From NCBI GenBank assembly GCA_046530785.1, contig JBHEQT010000001.1, positions 1 to 64,000 on the forward strand: 64,000 bases of DNA. Reading direction: 5' to 3'. The stretch is from Arsenophonus sp046530785. Its GTDB lineage: Bacteria > Pseudomonadota > Gammaproteobacteria > Enterobacterales > Enterobacteriaceae. A program made the position numbers and the translations under genes. Below are positions 56,530-64,000 of this stretch, in pieces; the first letter of the stretch is position 1, and the number at the start of each line of letters is the position of its first letter. The notes below the pieces were generated by a model. It was not told where the DNA came from. It worked only from the letters and a program-made list of their open reading frames with translations, and ran no database searches.

Positions 56530-57615
56530 AATACAACAAAACATAATTCTCACTCACAATTTCTTTAAAACGACTTAATATATTAAGATGAATATCCATT
56601 ATAATACGAAAAATATTTGAATTATTTCTTTACTATTTATTTTTTCAAATGTTGAATTGACCTTTTTAAGAAATGAAACAAATATGGTAGTAATATTATT
56701 ACTAATTTATCTAGAGTTAATAATAATTTAGGTGTATCTTCCCGGAAGAAATTTTTGAAAATTTAAATTTGTATACTAATAATCACAAAAGATTATAAAT
56801 CTCTAACAATTTCTAATCAAATTTACCAGAGATTTACTCATAAAATTAGGGATATATGGGATATTATACAAGAATTTTAGGTAAATAATGATTATTATAA
56901 AATAAGTATGTAAGAAAATATTAAGCTTAATTCAATATTAAATAATAAATTAATTGAAAATATTCAATTTATAGATCAAATTAATAACAAAATAATTAAT
57001 AATAAAATATTTGTTGAAGAAGTTTCTTAATATAAAGCAATTTTACATAAATATATTTTTTGTTAATAAAGGAAGTTACCTTTAATCTTAATCACTAAAT
57101 TAAAGTAGATACATCGGAAGAAAGAGCAGTTTTTAAAATCACTAATTAAACGTTAAAGAAATGATCGTAAAGAAAACTTATGAACAAAATTTGAAATAAC
57201 TTTCAACAATCATTAAAAATTTCTCAAAAAGAAAGCATTATTTGTAATAAAGTAAATGTTCCTGATAAATTCACCAGAAGATTCAGAAATGTTTCTATAT
57301 AGCTAGTTTTCTTATTACAATTGCAAATTAAAAAAATTAAAAGACTAAATAGGGGTTACTTATGATGAAAGATATAGATTAAAATATAGAGGGATATTAT
57401 CGATGTTAAATGTTGGAGAAAAGGGATATCTATCGCTCTCAAAAATAATTTACAAGTTTATCAATATGTTTAAGAACACCAGAAGATCTAATTAAATATT
57501 GATAGTCCTAATAGTAGGATTAATGATAGCTATTTTATAGATAATTATTTATTTAAATTTGATAGAGTTATTCTTTAATTAAATAAGGAATTTCAACAAA
57601 ATATTAATATGTTAA
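56530..57615 (+). pseudogene. wzzE: Eroded ECA chain-length regulator
   Basis: Between wecA and wecB, where wzzE lies in relatives. Readable remnants are at 57201-57265, FQQSLKISQKESI with VNVP (E. coli IEQALKIAEQHNI with TDVP); at 57400-57420, MLNVG (MLNTLNVG); and at 57450-57500, TSLSICLRTPEDLIK (FQTYRYLRTPEEPVK). They are in the right order and spacing but in different frames with stops between. The N-terminal membrane part is unreadable, so the start is extrapolated from the family length of about 350 codons. WzzE sets ECA chain length and is needed for cyclic ECA in E. coli. Confidence 0.8.
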
Positions 57616-57678
57616 GTAAAATTATTATTGATAATATATCTTATTAATAGATGGATCTTAAAATAAAAGAGAATCACT

Positions 57679-58800
57679 GTGAAAGTCTTGATTGTGTTTG
57701 GTACTCGTCCTGAAGCCATAAAAATGGCTCCACTTGTACATGCTTTGATAAATGATAAGGATTTTGAGTCAAAAGTTTGCGTAACTGCTCAACATAGAGA
57801 AATGTTGGATCAGGTATTAGATATTTTTAAGATTACGCCTGATTATGATTTAGATATTATGTCTCATGGGCAAAATTTAACCGATATTACTTGTCGTATT
57901 CTTGAAGGAATAAAACCTATATTATTATTTTTTAAACCAGATCTAGTATTAGTTCATGGTGATACAGCCACTACGATGGCGAGTACTCTAGCTTCTTTTT
58001 ATCAACGTATTCTAGTTGGTCATGTTGAAGCGGGATTACGTACTGGTAACTTATATTCTCCTTGGCCAGAAGAAGCTAATCGTAAAATTACCAGTTATCT
58101 TTCTATGTATCACTTTGCTCCTACTGAGCATTCACGAAAAAATTTACAAGATGAATCGATCCCATCTCATCGTATTTTTGTTACCGGTAATACCATAATA
58201 GATGCATTATTTTGGATTCGTGATAAAGTTATGAATGATCCTAAAATACTAGCAACTCTTAATGTTCAATACCCTTTTTTTGAAAAAAATAAAAAGACCT
58301 TATTAGTTACAGGGCATCGGAGAGAAAGTTTTGGTAATGGATTTAAACGTATTTGTGATGCATTAGCTGAAATTGCTAGAAATAATAGTAATGTTCAAGT
58401 TGTTTATCCAGTTCATCTAAATCCTAATGTCAGGGAACCAGTACAACGAATTTTGCGGGGTATTAATAATATAATCCTAATTGATCCACAGGATTATTTA
58501 CCTTTTATTTATTTAATGAATAACGCTTATTTGATATTAACAGATTCAGGTGGGGTTCAAGAAGAAGCTCCAGCTTTAGGTAAACCAGTCTTGGTGATGC
58601 GTGATACTACTGAGCGACCTGAAGCGATTGAAACTGGCGCAGTACGTTTAGTAGGTACTAAAACAGAAAAAATTGTTCAAGAGGTGGAACAATTACTAAC
58701 AGATGAATATGCATACAAAAAAATGAGTCGAGCACATAATCCATATGGTGATGGTAAAGCTTGTCAACGAATTCTTCAAGCACTGAAAAAAATCAGGTGA
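57679..58800 (+). CDS. wecB: UDP-N-acetylglucosamine 2-epimerase (non-hydrolysing)
   Basis: Converts UDP-GlcNAc to UDP-ManNAc for ECA. The start is a GTG at 57679, the same start codon type as in E. coli, giving MKVLIVFGTRPEAIKMAPLV and 373 residues (E. coli 376). Active-site features: VHGDTATTM (Asp95), HVEAGLRTG (Glu117), PEEANRK (Glu131), VTGHRRESFGNGF (His213 region), YPVHLNPNVREP and LTDSGGVQEEAPALGKPVLV with MRDTTERPE. The stop TGA at 58798 is 5 bases before the wecC start, so the two are co-translated. With wzzE dead, wecB is now the first gene of a tight seven-gene block and may need a promoter inside the pseudogene. Confidence 0.97.
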   Translation: MKVLIVFGTRPEAIKMAPLVHALINDKDFESKVCVTAQHREMLDQVLDIFKITPDYDLDIMSHGQNLTDITCRILEGIKPILLFFKPDLVLVHGDTATTMASTLASFYQRILVGHVEAGLRTGNLYSPWPEEANRKITSYLSMYHFAPTEHSRKNLQDESIPSHRIFVTGNTIIDALFWIRDKVMNDPKILATLNVQYPFFEKNKKTLLVTGHRRESFGNGFKRICDALAEIARNNSNVQVVYPVHLNPNVREPVQRILRGINNIILIDPQDYLPFIYLMNNAYLILTDSGGVQEEAPALGKPVLVMRDTTERPEAIETGAVRLVGTKTEKIVQEVEQLLTDEYAYKKMSRAHNPYGDGKACQRILQALKKIR

Positions 58801-58805
58801 TATTT

Positions 58806-60068
58806 ATGAGCTTTGAAACTATTTCTGTTATTGGTCTAGGGTATATAGGATTACCTACCGCAGCAACTTTTGCTTCACAGCAAAAAAAAGTGATTGGAGT
58901 TGATATTAATCAAAATATAGTTGATACGATTAATCAAGGTAAAATTAATATTGTTGAACCTGATTTAGATATAGCTGTAAAAATATCCGTAGAAAAGGGA
59001 TATTTGAAAGCGTTTACTATACCTCAAATCGCAGACGCTTTTTTAATCGCGGTTCCTACACCATTTAAGGATGATTATAAACCTGACCTCTCTTATGTTA
59101 TGGCCGCAGCAGAATCAATTACACCATTATTAAAAAAAGGAGATCTGATTATTTTAGAATCAACTTCTCCCACTGGAACGACTGAAAAAATAGCACAGCA
59201 TTTAGCAGTCATGCGTTCTGATCTGACATTTCCACAGCAACAAGGTGAAAATTCAGATATTGATATTGCTTATTGCCCAGAACGAGTTTTACCAGGAAAG
59301 GTTATGGTTGAACTGATCAAAAATGATAGGATTATTGGTGGTATGACACTGAAATCATCCAAACGAGCTACTGAATTATATAAAATTTTCCTTTCCGGTG
59401 AATGTGTGATTACTAACGCAAAAACCGCTGAAATGTGTAAATTGACAGAAAATAGTTTTCGAGATGTAAATATTGCTTTTGCTAATGAACTGTCCTTTAT
59501 TTGTGCTGAGGAAGGGATTAATATTTGGGAGTTAATTAGCTTAGCAAATCGTCATCCTCGTGTGAATATTTTACAGTCAGGTCCTGGTGTTGGTGGTCAT
59601 TGTATTGCGGTTGATCCCTGGTTCATTATTTCTAAAAATCCAAAACAATCTCGTTTAATCCATACATCCCGTTTAGTTAATGATAGCAAACCAATTTGGG
59701 TTGTCGATCAGGTTAAGGCAGTATTAGCTGATTGTTTAATAGAGACAGGAAAACGGGAAAATGAAATTAAAATCGCCTGTTTTGGCCTTACCTTTAAACC
59801 GGATATTGATGATTTACGGGAAAGCCCTGCTATGAAAATTACTAAAATGATTACTGATTGGGATACCAAAAACACTTATGTAATAGAACCAAATATTGAT
59901 GAATTACCAAAAGCATTAGATGGTCTCTGTCAACTAGTATCTACTGAATTTGGGATTGCTAATGCAGATATTATTTTATTATTGGTTGATCATAAACAAT
60001 TTAAGGAAATTAATGGTAACCAAATTCGACAAAAATGGGTTGTTGATACCAAAGGGGTTTGGCGTTGA
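58806..60068 (+). CDS. wecC: UDP-N-acetyl-D-mannosamine dehydrogenase
   Basis: Oxidises UDP-ManNAc to UDP-ManNAcA with two NAD+. The ATG at 58806 gives 420 residues, identical in length to E. coli; an upstream frame reaching 58761 is just the wecB tail in another frame. NAD-binding N-domain: MSFETISVIGLGYIGLPTAA and GVDIN; central VPTPF, ESTSPTGTT, CPERVLPG; catalytic GVGGHCIAVDPWF with Cys266; C-domain FGLTFKPDIDDLRESPAMKI. It ends with TGA at 60066-60068, overlapping the TTG start of rffG. TGA stops here and in wecB show that TGA is not read as Trp in this organism. Confidence 0.97.
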   Translation: MSFETISVIGLGYIGLPTAATFASQQKKVIGVDINQNIVDTINQGKINIVEPDLDIAVKISVEKGYLKAFTIPQIADAFLIAVPTPFKDDYKPDLSYVMAAAESITPLLKKGDLIILESTSPTGTTEKIAQHLAVMRSDLTFPQQQGENSDIDIAYCPERVLPGKVMVELIKNDRIIGGMTLKSSKRATELYKIFLSGECVITNAKTAEMCKLTENSFRDVNIAFANELSFICAEEGINIWELISLANRHPRVNILQSGPGVGGHCIAVDPWFIISKNPKQSRLIHTSRLVNDSKPIWVVDQVKAVLADCLIETGKRENEIKIACFGLTFKPDIDDLRESPAMKITKMITDWDTKNTYVIEPNIDELPKALDGLCQLVSTEFGIANADIILLLVDHKQFKEINGNQIRQKWVVDTKGVWR

Positions 60069-61100
60069 AACGTATTTTAGTGACTGGTGGTGCTGGATTT
60101 ATTGGTTCTGCAGTTGTTCGTTATATCATTCAGAATACTAATGATTCTGTAATAATCGTTGATAGTTTAACTTATTCTGGCAACATGAAGTCATTAGAGT
60201 TAGTTGTAGAAAATCCTCGTTATGCTTTTGCTAAAATAAATATTTGCAATCAACAAGAAATTAATAAAATCTTTCAACAATATCAACCTGATGCTGTTAT
60301 GCATTTAGCAGCGGAAACTCATGTTGATCGTTCGATTGATTCTCCAACAGAGTTTATCAAAACAAATATTATAGGTACTTATCTCTTATTAGAAGCTGCT
60401 CGTACTTATTGGAATAATTTAAACCAGCAAAAAAAAAATATTTCGTTTCCATCATATTTCTACTGATGAAGTTTATGGTGATCTTCAAGATAGTAAAATG
60501 TTGTTTACTGAAAAAACACCTTACTTTCCGAGTAATCCTTATTCAGCTTCGAAGGCTTCTAGTGACCATTTAATAAGAGCTTGGTATCGTACTTATGGAT
60601 TACCGACATTGGTGACTAATTGCTCAAATAATTACGGTCCCTATAATTTTCCTGAAAAATTAATTCCTTTGACCATCTTAAAGGCAATAACAGGCAAATC
60701 TTTACCTGTTTATGGTAAAGGTGAACAAATACGTGATTGGATTTATGTTGAAGATCATGCGAAAGCATTATATTTAGTTATTAGTAAAGCAGATTCTGGT
60801 AAGACTTACAATATTGGTTGCCATAATGAACGTAAAAATATTGATGTGATAAAAATAATTTGTAATCTTCTGGAGGAATTATGCCCGGTTAAACCTAAAG
60901 GAATCAATTACTATCGTGATTTAATTACTTATGTCACTGATCGTCGAGGCCATGATATACATTATGCTATTGATGCTAGTAAAATAGAAAAAGAGTTAGG
61001 TTGGAAGCCAGAAGAAACCTTTGAATCAGGTATTCGAAAAACAGTTGAATGGTATTTGAATAATGAATCTTGGTGGAGTAATGTGAAAGATTATTTATAA
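60065..61100 (+). CDS. rffG: dTDP-glucose 4,6-dehydratase, with a frameshift at an A10 tract
   Basis: RffG makes dTDP-4-keto-6-deoxyglucose for Fuc4NAc. The start is taken as the TTG at 60065 overlapping the wecC stop (TTGA), which gives MKRILVTGGAGFIGSAVVRY, the family start; E. coli uses GTG in the same overlap. The frame holds to about residue 124, then a run of ten A at 60429-60438 shifts it, and straight reading stops near 60466. Dropping one A (or adding two) restores FRFHHISTDEVYGDLQDSKM, PYSASKASSDHLIRAWYRTY (catalytic Tyr and Lys), NNYGPYNFPEKLIPL and GHNERKN-type sequence down to the TAA at 61098. Restored length is about 344 residues (E. coli 355). The 200-codon 3' part is clean, so the gene looks functional through slippage. 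Confidence 0.9.
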
Positions 61101-61153
61101 TTAAAGTGAATATTTATAACTACAATCAATATAATAGAAAACAAGGAAAAATG

Positions 61154-62029
61154 ATGAAAGGCATTGTTTTAGCTGGTGGATCAGGAACTCGTTTGTATCC
61201 TATTACAGAAGTAATCTCTAAACAACTTTTACCTATTTATGATAAACCGATGATTTATTACCCGATTTCTGTTCTAATGTTGGCTTGTATCCGAGAAATA
61301 TTGATCATTTCGACATCTAAAGACTTGCCTTATTATCAACGTTTATTCGGAGATGGTGATGCTTTTGGTGTTCATTTCAGTTATGCAATACAAAGTTCTC
61401 CAGATGGATTAGTGCAGGCGTTTTTGATTGGTAAAAATTTCATTGCTGATGATGCTTGCTGTTTAATATTAGGTGATAATATCTATTTTGGTCAAGCTTT
61501 TAGTCCTAAATTAAAATTTGTTGTATCCCGCCAATTTGGAGCTACGATTTTTGCTTATCAAGTTATGGATCCTGAACGTTTTGGAGTAGTTGAATTTGAT
61601 AAACAATTTAAAGTTTTATCAATTGAAGAAAAACCTCAAAAACCTAAATCTAATTGGGCGATTACAGGTCTCTATTTTTATGATAATCGAGTTGTTAATT
61701 TTGCTAAACAAATTAAACCTTCATTACGTGGGGAACTTGAAATCACTTGTCTAAATAAAATATATCTTGAACGTGGTCAACTGAATGTTGAGCTATTAGG
61801 ACGAGGATTTTCTTGGTTAGATACCGGAACTCATGACAGCTTGGTTGAAGCGAGTAGTTTTGTGCAAACTATTGAAAAAAGGCAGGGATTTAAGATCGCT
61901 TGTTTGGAAGAAATAGCATGGCGTAACGGCTGGTTAACTGAGCAACAAGTTAGAAAATCAGCAGAAAAACTGACAAAAACTAGTTATGGTCAATATTTAA
62001 AGGATTTACTGTATGTTTTTCCACGCTAA
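61154..62029 (+). CDS. rffH: Glucose-1-phosphate thymidylyltransferase
   Basis: Makes dTDP-glucose from dTTP and glucose 1-phosphate, feeding RffG. The ATG at 61154 is preceded by AAGGA 6 bases away and gives MKGIVLAGGSGTRLYPITEV and 291 residues (E. coli 293); ATGs at 61151 and 61106 are in frame but add non-conserved residues. Sites: nucleotide-binding GGSGTRL with the later SKQLLPIYDKPMIYYPISVL, PSPDGL-type SSPDGLVQAF, ILGDNIYFG (Mg and sugar site), DPERFGVVEFD, EEKPQKPKSNWAITGLYFYD and FSWLDTGTHDSL. A normal C-terminus overlaps wecD by 17 bases. Confidence 0.97.
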   Translation: MKGIVLAGGSGTRLYPITEVISKQLLPIYDKPMIYYPISVLMLACIREILIISTSKDLPYYQRLFGDGDAFGVHFSYAIQSSPDGLVQAFLIGKNFIADDACCLILGDNIYFGQAFSPKLKFVVSRQFGATIFAYQVMDPERFGVVEFDKQFKVLSIEEKPQKPKSNWAITGLYFYDNRVVNFAKQIKPSLRGELEITCLNKIYLERGQLNVELLGRGFSWLDTGTHDSLVEASSFVQTIEKRQGFKIACLEEIAWRNGWLTEQQVRKSAEKLTKTSYGQYLKDLLYVFPR

Positions 62030-62738
62030 TATCGAAATACTCACTTGGGAAAGTGATTTCTTTAATCGTAAAACGGCAAAATTAAATTTTTTACCTAATG
62101 CACCGACTATTTCATTAAGTCAATTAGACGAATACGATATTATAAAGGCTAAAGTTACTACGGGTAATACTAAATTAATTGATGCAATGACGACTATTGG
62201 TTTTTTTTTGATTGAAGGTGAAATCGATTTTTGTTTAAATGTTGCTGGAAGAGTAAAAAATAAAAGCTTAGAGTTATCTGTAGCAGATGAAAAGGATATT
62301 GAAGAATTGAAAAGTATTGCTGCTACAGCGTTTTTACATAGCCGTTTTCGCTCTCCCTGGTATCGATTAGAAGATAATATTCGTTTTTATTCTTTTTGGA
62401 TTGAAAAAGCTGTTAAAGGTACTTTTGATGATATTTGTTTGTTATTAAAAGGTGTTCAAGGAGATATTCATGGATTTGTAACGATAAAGAAATTATCATC
62501 AAAAAAAGAGGCGAGAATTGGTTTATTAGCCACTGCTGCTCCTTATCAAAGAAAAGGAATTGGAAAACAATTAATAACAATATCACGTCAATGGTCTGAG
62601 CAAAAAGGAGTAGATCGATTAAGAATAGCAACTCAAATCAGTAATATTAGTGCTATACGTCTATATTCAAAAATGGGAGCACAAATTGAAAGAACAGATT
62701 ATTGGTTATATAGAGGACGACATGATCCCATTCAATAA
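62013..62738 (+). CDS. wecD: dTDP-fucosamine acetyltransferase
   Basis: Acetylates dTDP-4-amino-4,6-dideoxygalactose to dTDP-Fuc4NAc using acetyl-CoA. The ATG at 62013, inside the rffH end, gives MFFHANIEILTWESDFFNRK, matching the E. coli N-terminus MPVRASIEPLTWENAFFG. 241 residues (E. coli 224). The GNAT domain is at about 85-240: FLHSRFRSPWYRLE, WIEKAVKGTFDDICL, ARIGLLATAAPYQRKGIGKQ with the acetyl-CoA loop QRKGIGK, and RIATQISNISAIRLYSKMGA. A run of nine T (62201-62209, in GFFLIEG) is in frame. It overlaps wecE by 17 bases. Confidence 0.95.
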   Translation: MFFHANIEILTWESDFFNRKTAKLNFLPNAPTISLSQLDEYDIIKAKVTTGNTKLIDAMTTIGFFLIEGEIDFCLNVAGRVKNKSLELSVADEKDIEELKSIAATAFLHSRFRSPWYRLEDNIRFYSFWIEKAVKGTFDDICLLLKGVQGDIHGFVTIKKLSSKKEARIGLLATAAPYQRKGIGKQLITISRQWSEQKGVDRLRIATQISNISAIRLYSKMGAQIERTDYWLYRGRHDPIQ

Positions 62739-63852
62739 AACATTGAATGTAGGTACTGAATTAAGTTACGTAAAAGAAGCGATAGATAGTGGAAATTTAT
62801 GTGGTGAAGAAAGTTTTACTAAGCGTTGTCAAAAGTGGATGGAAAAGTATTTTCAGTGTTTGAAAGTGATGTTAACACCTTCTTGTACTTCATCTTTAGA
62901 AATGGCGGCGATTTTACTTGATATTAAATCTGGTGATGAAGTTATTATGCCAAGTTTTACATTTGTTTCTACTGCTAATGCTTTTGTACTTAGAGGTGCA
63001 AAAATTGTATTTATTGATATACGCCCTGATACCATGAATATGGATGAGAATAAAATTAAATCTGCGATTACGAACAAAACTCGAGTAATTGTACCTGTTC
63101 ACTATGCTGGTGTGGCTTGTGATATGGATCCTATTATGGAATTAGCAAACAAATACCATCTTTATGTTGTTGAAGATGCAGCTCAAAGTGTTATGTCCAC
63201 TTATAAGGGAAAGGCACTTGGTACGATAGGGCATATTGGTTGTTATAGTTTTCATGAAACAAAAAATTATTCTTCCGGCGGTGAGGGTGGTGCTATATTA
63301 ATTAATATTCCTTCACTTATTGAACGAGCAGAAATTATTCGGGAAAAAGGAACTAATCGAAATAAATTTTTTCGTGGTCAAGTTGATAAATATATTTGGC
63401 GAGATATTGGTTCCAGTTATTTAATGTCAGGTCTACAAGCGGCTTATTTATGGGCACAATTAGAGCAAGCAGAAAAAATTAATCGGCGTAGGTTAGATTT
63501 ATGGAAAAACTATTATAAGTTTCTTAAACCTTTATCTGAAATAGGTAAGATAGATTTACCTGTTATACCTTCTTATTTAAAACATAACGCCCATATGTTT
63601 TATATTAAACTAAAAGATATTGAACAAAGAACAATATTCAATAAATACATGAAAGAAAAAAATATTTTTTCAGTATTTCATTATAGTGCATTACATACTA
63701 ATCCAGCGGGATATAAATTTGGTCGTTTTCATGGTGATGATCGTTATACAACAAAAGAAAGCAATCGTTTAGTTCGTTTACCGATGTTTTATAATCTTAC
63801 AGAAGAAAAACAGAAACAAGTTATTAATCAAATTCAATGTTTTTTTGTTTAA
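62722..63852 (+). CDS. wecE: dTDP-4-dehydro-6-deoxy-D-glucose 4-aminotransferase
   Basis: A PLP-dependent aminotransferase making dTDP-Fuc4N from the RffG product with glutamate. The ATG at 62722 within wecD gives MIPFNKTLNVGTELSYVKEA and 376 residues, the E. coli length; the upstream extension to 62650 is wecD sequence in another frame. Sites: TPSCTSSLEMAAILLDI, PSFTFVSTANAFVLRGAKIV, VVEDAAQSVMSTYKGKALGT, and the PLP lysine in SFHETKNYSSGGEGGA (Lys181). The tail ESNRLVRLPMFYNLTEEKQK is complete. wzxE starts one base after its stop. Confidence 0.97.
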   Translation: MIPFNKTLNVGTELSYVKEAIDSGNLCGEESFTKRCQKWMEKYFQCLKVMLTPSCTSSLEMAAILLDIKSGDEVIMPSFTFVSTANAFVLRGAKIVFIDIRPDTMNMDENKIKSAITNKTRVIVPVHYAGVACDMDPIMELANKYHLYVVEDAAQSVMSTYKGKALGTIGHIGCYSFHETKNYSSGGEGGAILINIPSLIERAEIIREKGTNRNKFFRGQVDKYIWRDIGSSYLMSGLQAAYLWAQLEQAEKINRRRLDLWKNYYKFLKPLSEIGKIDLPVIPSYLKHNAHMFYIKLKDIEQRTIFNKYMKEKNIFSVFHYSALHTNPAGYKFGRFHGDDRYTTKESNRLVRLPMFYNLTEEKQKQVINQIQCFFV

Positions 63853-63853
63853 T

Positions 63854-64000
63854 ATGTCTTTAGCTAAATCTTCTATTTGGACAGCGATTTCAACTTTGGT
63901 AAAAATTGGTATAGGGTTAATTATTATAAAATTATTTGCTGTTTCTTTTGGTCCTAGTGGAGCTGGGCAAGCTGGAAATTTTCGTCAACTGATTACTATT
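63854..64000 (+). CDS. wzxE: ECA lipid III flippase, N-terminal part (cut by window end)
   Basis: WzxE flips the lipid-linked ECA trisaccharide across the inner membrane. The ATG at 63854 gives MSLAKSSIWTAISTLVKIGI, then a first hydrophobic helix GLIIIKLFAV and SFGPSGAGQAGNFRQLITI to the window end. E. coli has MSLAKASLWTAASTLVKIGA and SFGPAGLGLAANFRQLIT. 49 residues are visible with no stop. One base separates it from wecE, so it belongs to the same transcript. Confidence 0.93.
   Translation, partial: MSLAKSSIWTAISTLVKIGIGLIIIKLFAVSFGPSGAGQAGNFRQLITI

Noticed and set aside
58016..58198. 60-codon open frame on the plus strand; similarly 59950-60141
   Set aside because: Out-of-frame shadows of wecB and of the wecC-rffG junction.
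62413..63102. Minus-strand open frames of 62-74 codons
   Set aside because: Antisense shadows of wecD and wecE.

Overview
The window is a piece of the chromosome of a gammaproteobacterium of the Enterobacterales, almost certainly a host-restricted insect-type endosymbiont. The intact proteins are close matches, as recalled without a search, to the E. coli / Proteus / Arsenophonus families (Rho, RpmB, WecE, PfkA and others), but only about 30% of the window is coding. The rest is extremely AT-rich DNA with no open frames of note. I cannot name the species; an Arsenophonus-like (Morganellaceae) or similar lineage is an inference only.

Layout. 1-194: 3' end of cysS. 4.1-4.5 kb: rpmG-rpmB (minus strand). 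7.0-11.8 kb: coaBC-dut, then rph-pyrE (minus) and divergent yicC, the enterobacterial order with radC and slmA missing. 14.1-20.3 kb: single genes pfkA, glpG, nfuA, bioH separated by deserts. 20.3-31.1 kb: a desert of almost 11 kb. 31.1-33.3 kb: recognisable corpses of sthA (minus) and fabR (plus). 36.3 kb: murI, then a ribosomal RNA operon whose 16S, 23S and 5S genes are all eroded, while promoters P1 and P2, boxA, tRNA-Glu, tRNA-Asp and tRNA-Trp are kept. 42.9-44.1 kb: hdfR and a dead maoP (yifE). 44.1-53.0 kb: desert. 53.0-64.0 kb: trxA, rho and the enterobacterial common antigen (ECA) cluster wecA-(wzzE pseudogene)-wecB-wecC-rffG-rffH-wecD-wecE-wzxE (cut by the window end).

The retained genes cover translation (rpmG, rpmB, tRNAs), pyrimidine and dUTP metabolism (pyrE, dut), CoA (coaBC) and biotin (bioH) synthesis, glycolysis (pfkA), Fe-S delivery (nfuA), peptidoglycan precursor D-Glu (murI), redox (trxA), termination (rho), and an almost complete lipid-linked ECA pathway. 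wecA makes Und-PP-GlcNAc, wecB and wecC make UDP-ManNAcA, rffG, rffH, wecE and wecD make dTDP-Fuc4NAc, and wzxE flips the lipid-linked trisaccharide.

Most striking observations: (1) an rrn operon turned into a tRNA-only transcription unit, its rRNA genes dead but still near original length; (2) three otherwise intact genes (pyrE, yicC, rffG) each broken by a single frameshift located exactly in a run of 9-10 A, the pattern expected of genes rescued by RNA polymerase slippage; (3) loss of the expected catalytic histidine of the CoaC domain of CoaBC (His to Tyr); (4) perfect loop-less palindromes of 42 and 44 bp beside retained genes; (5) pseudogenes that decay by substitution and small indels while keeping the ancestral gene length, which explains the very low coding density.
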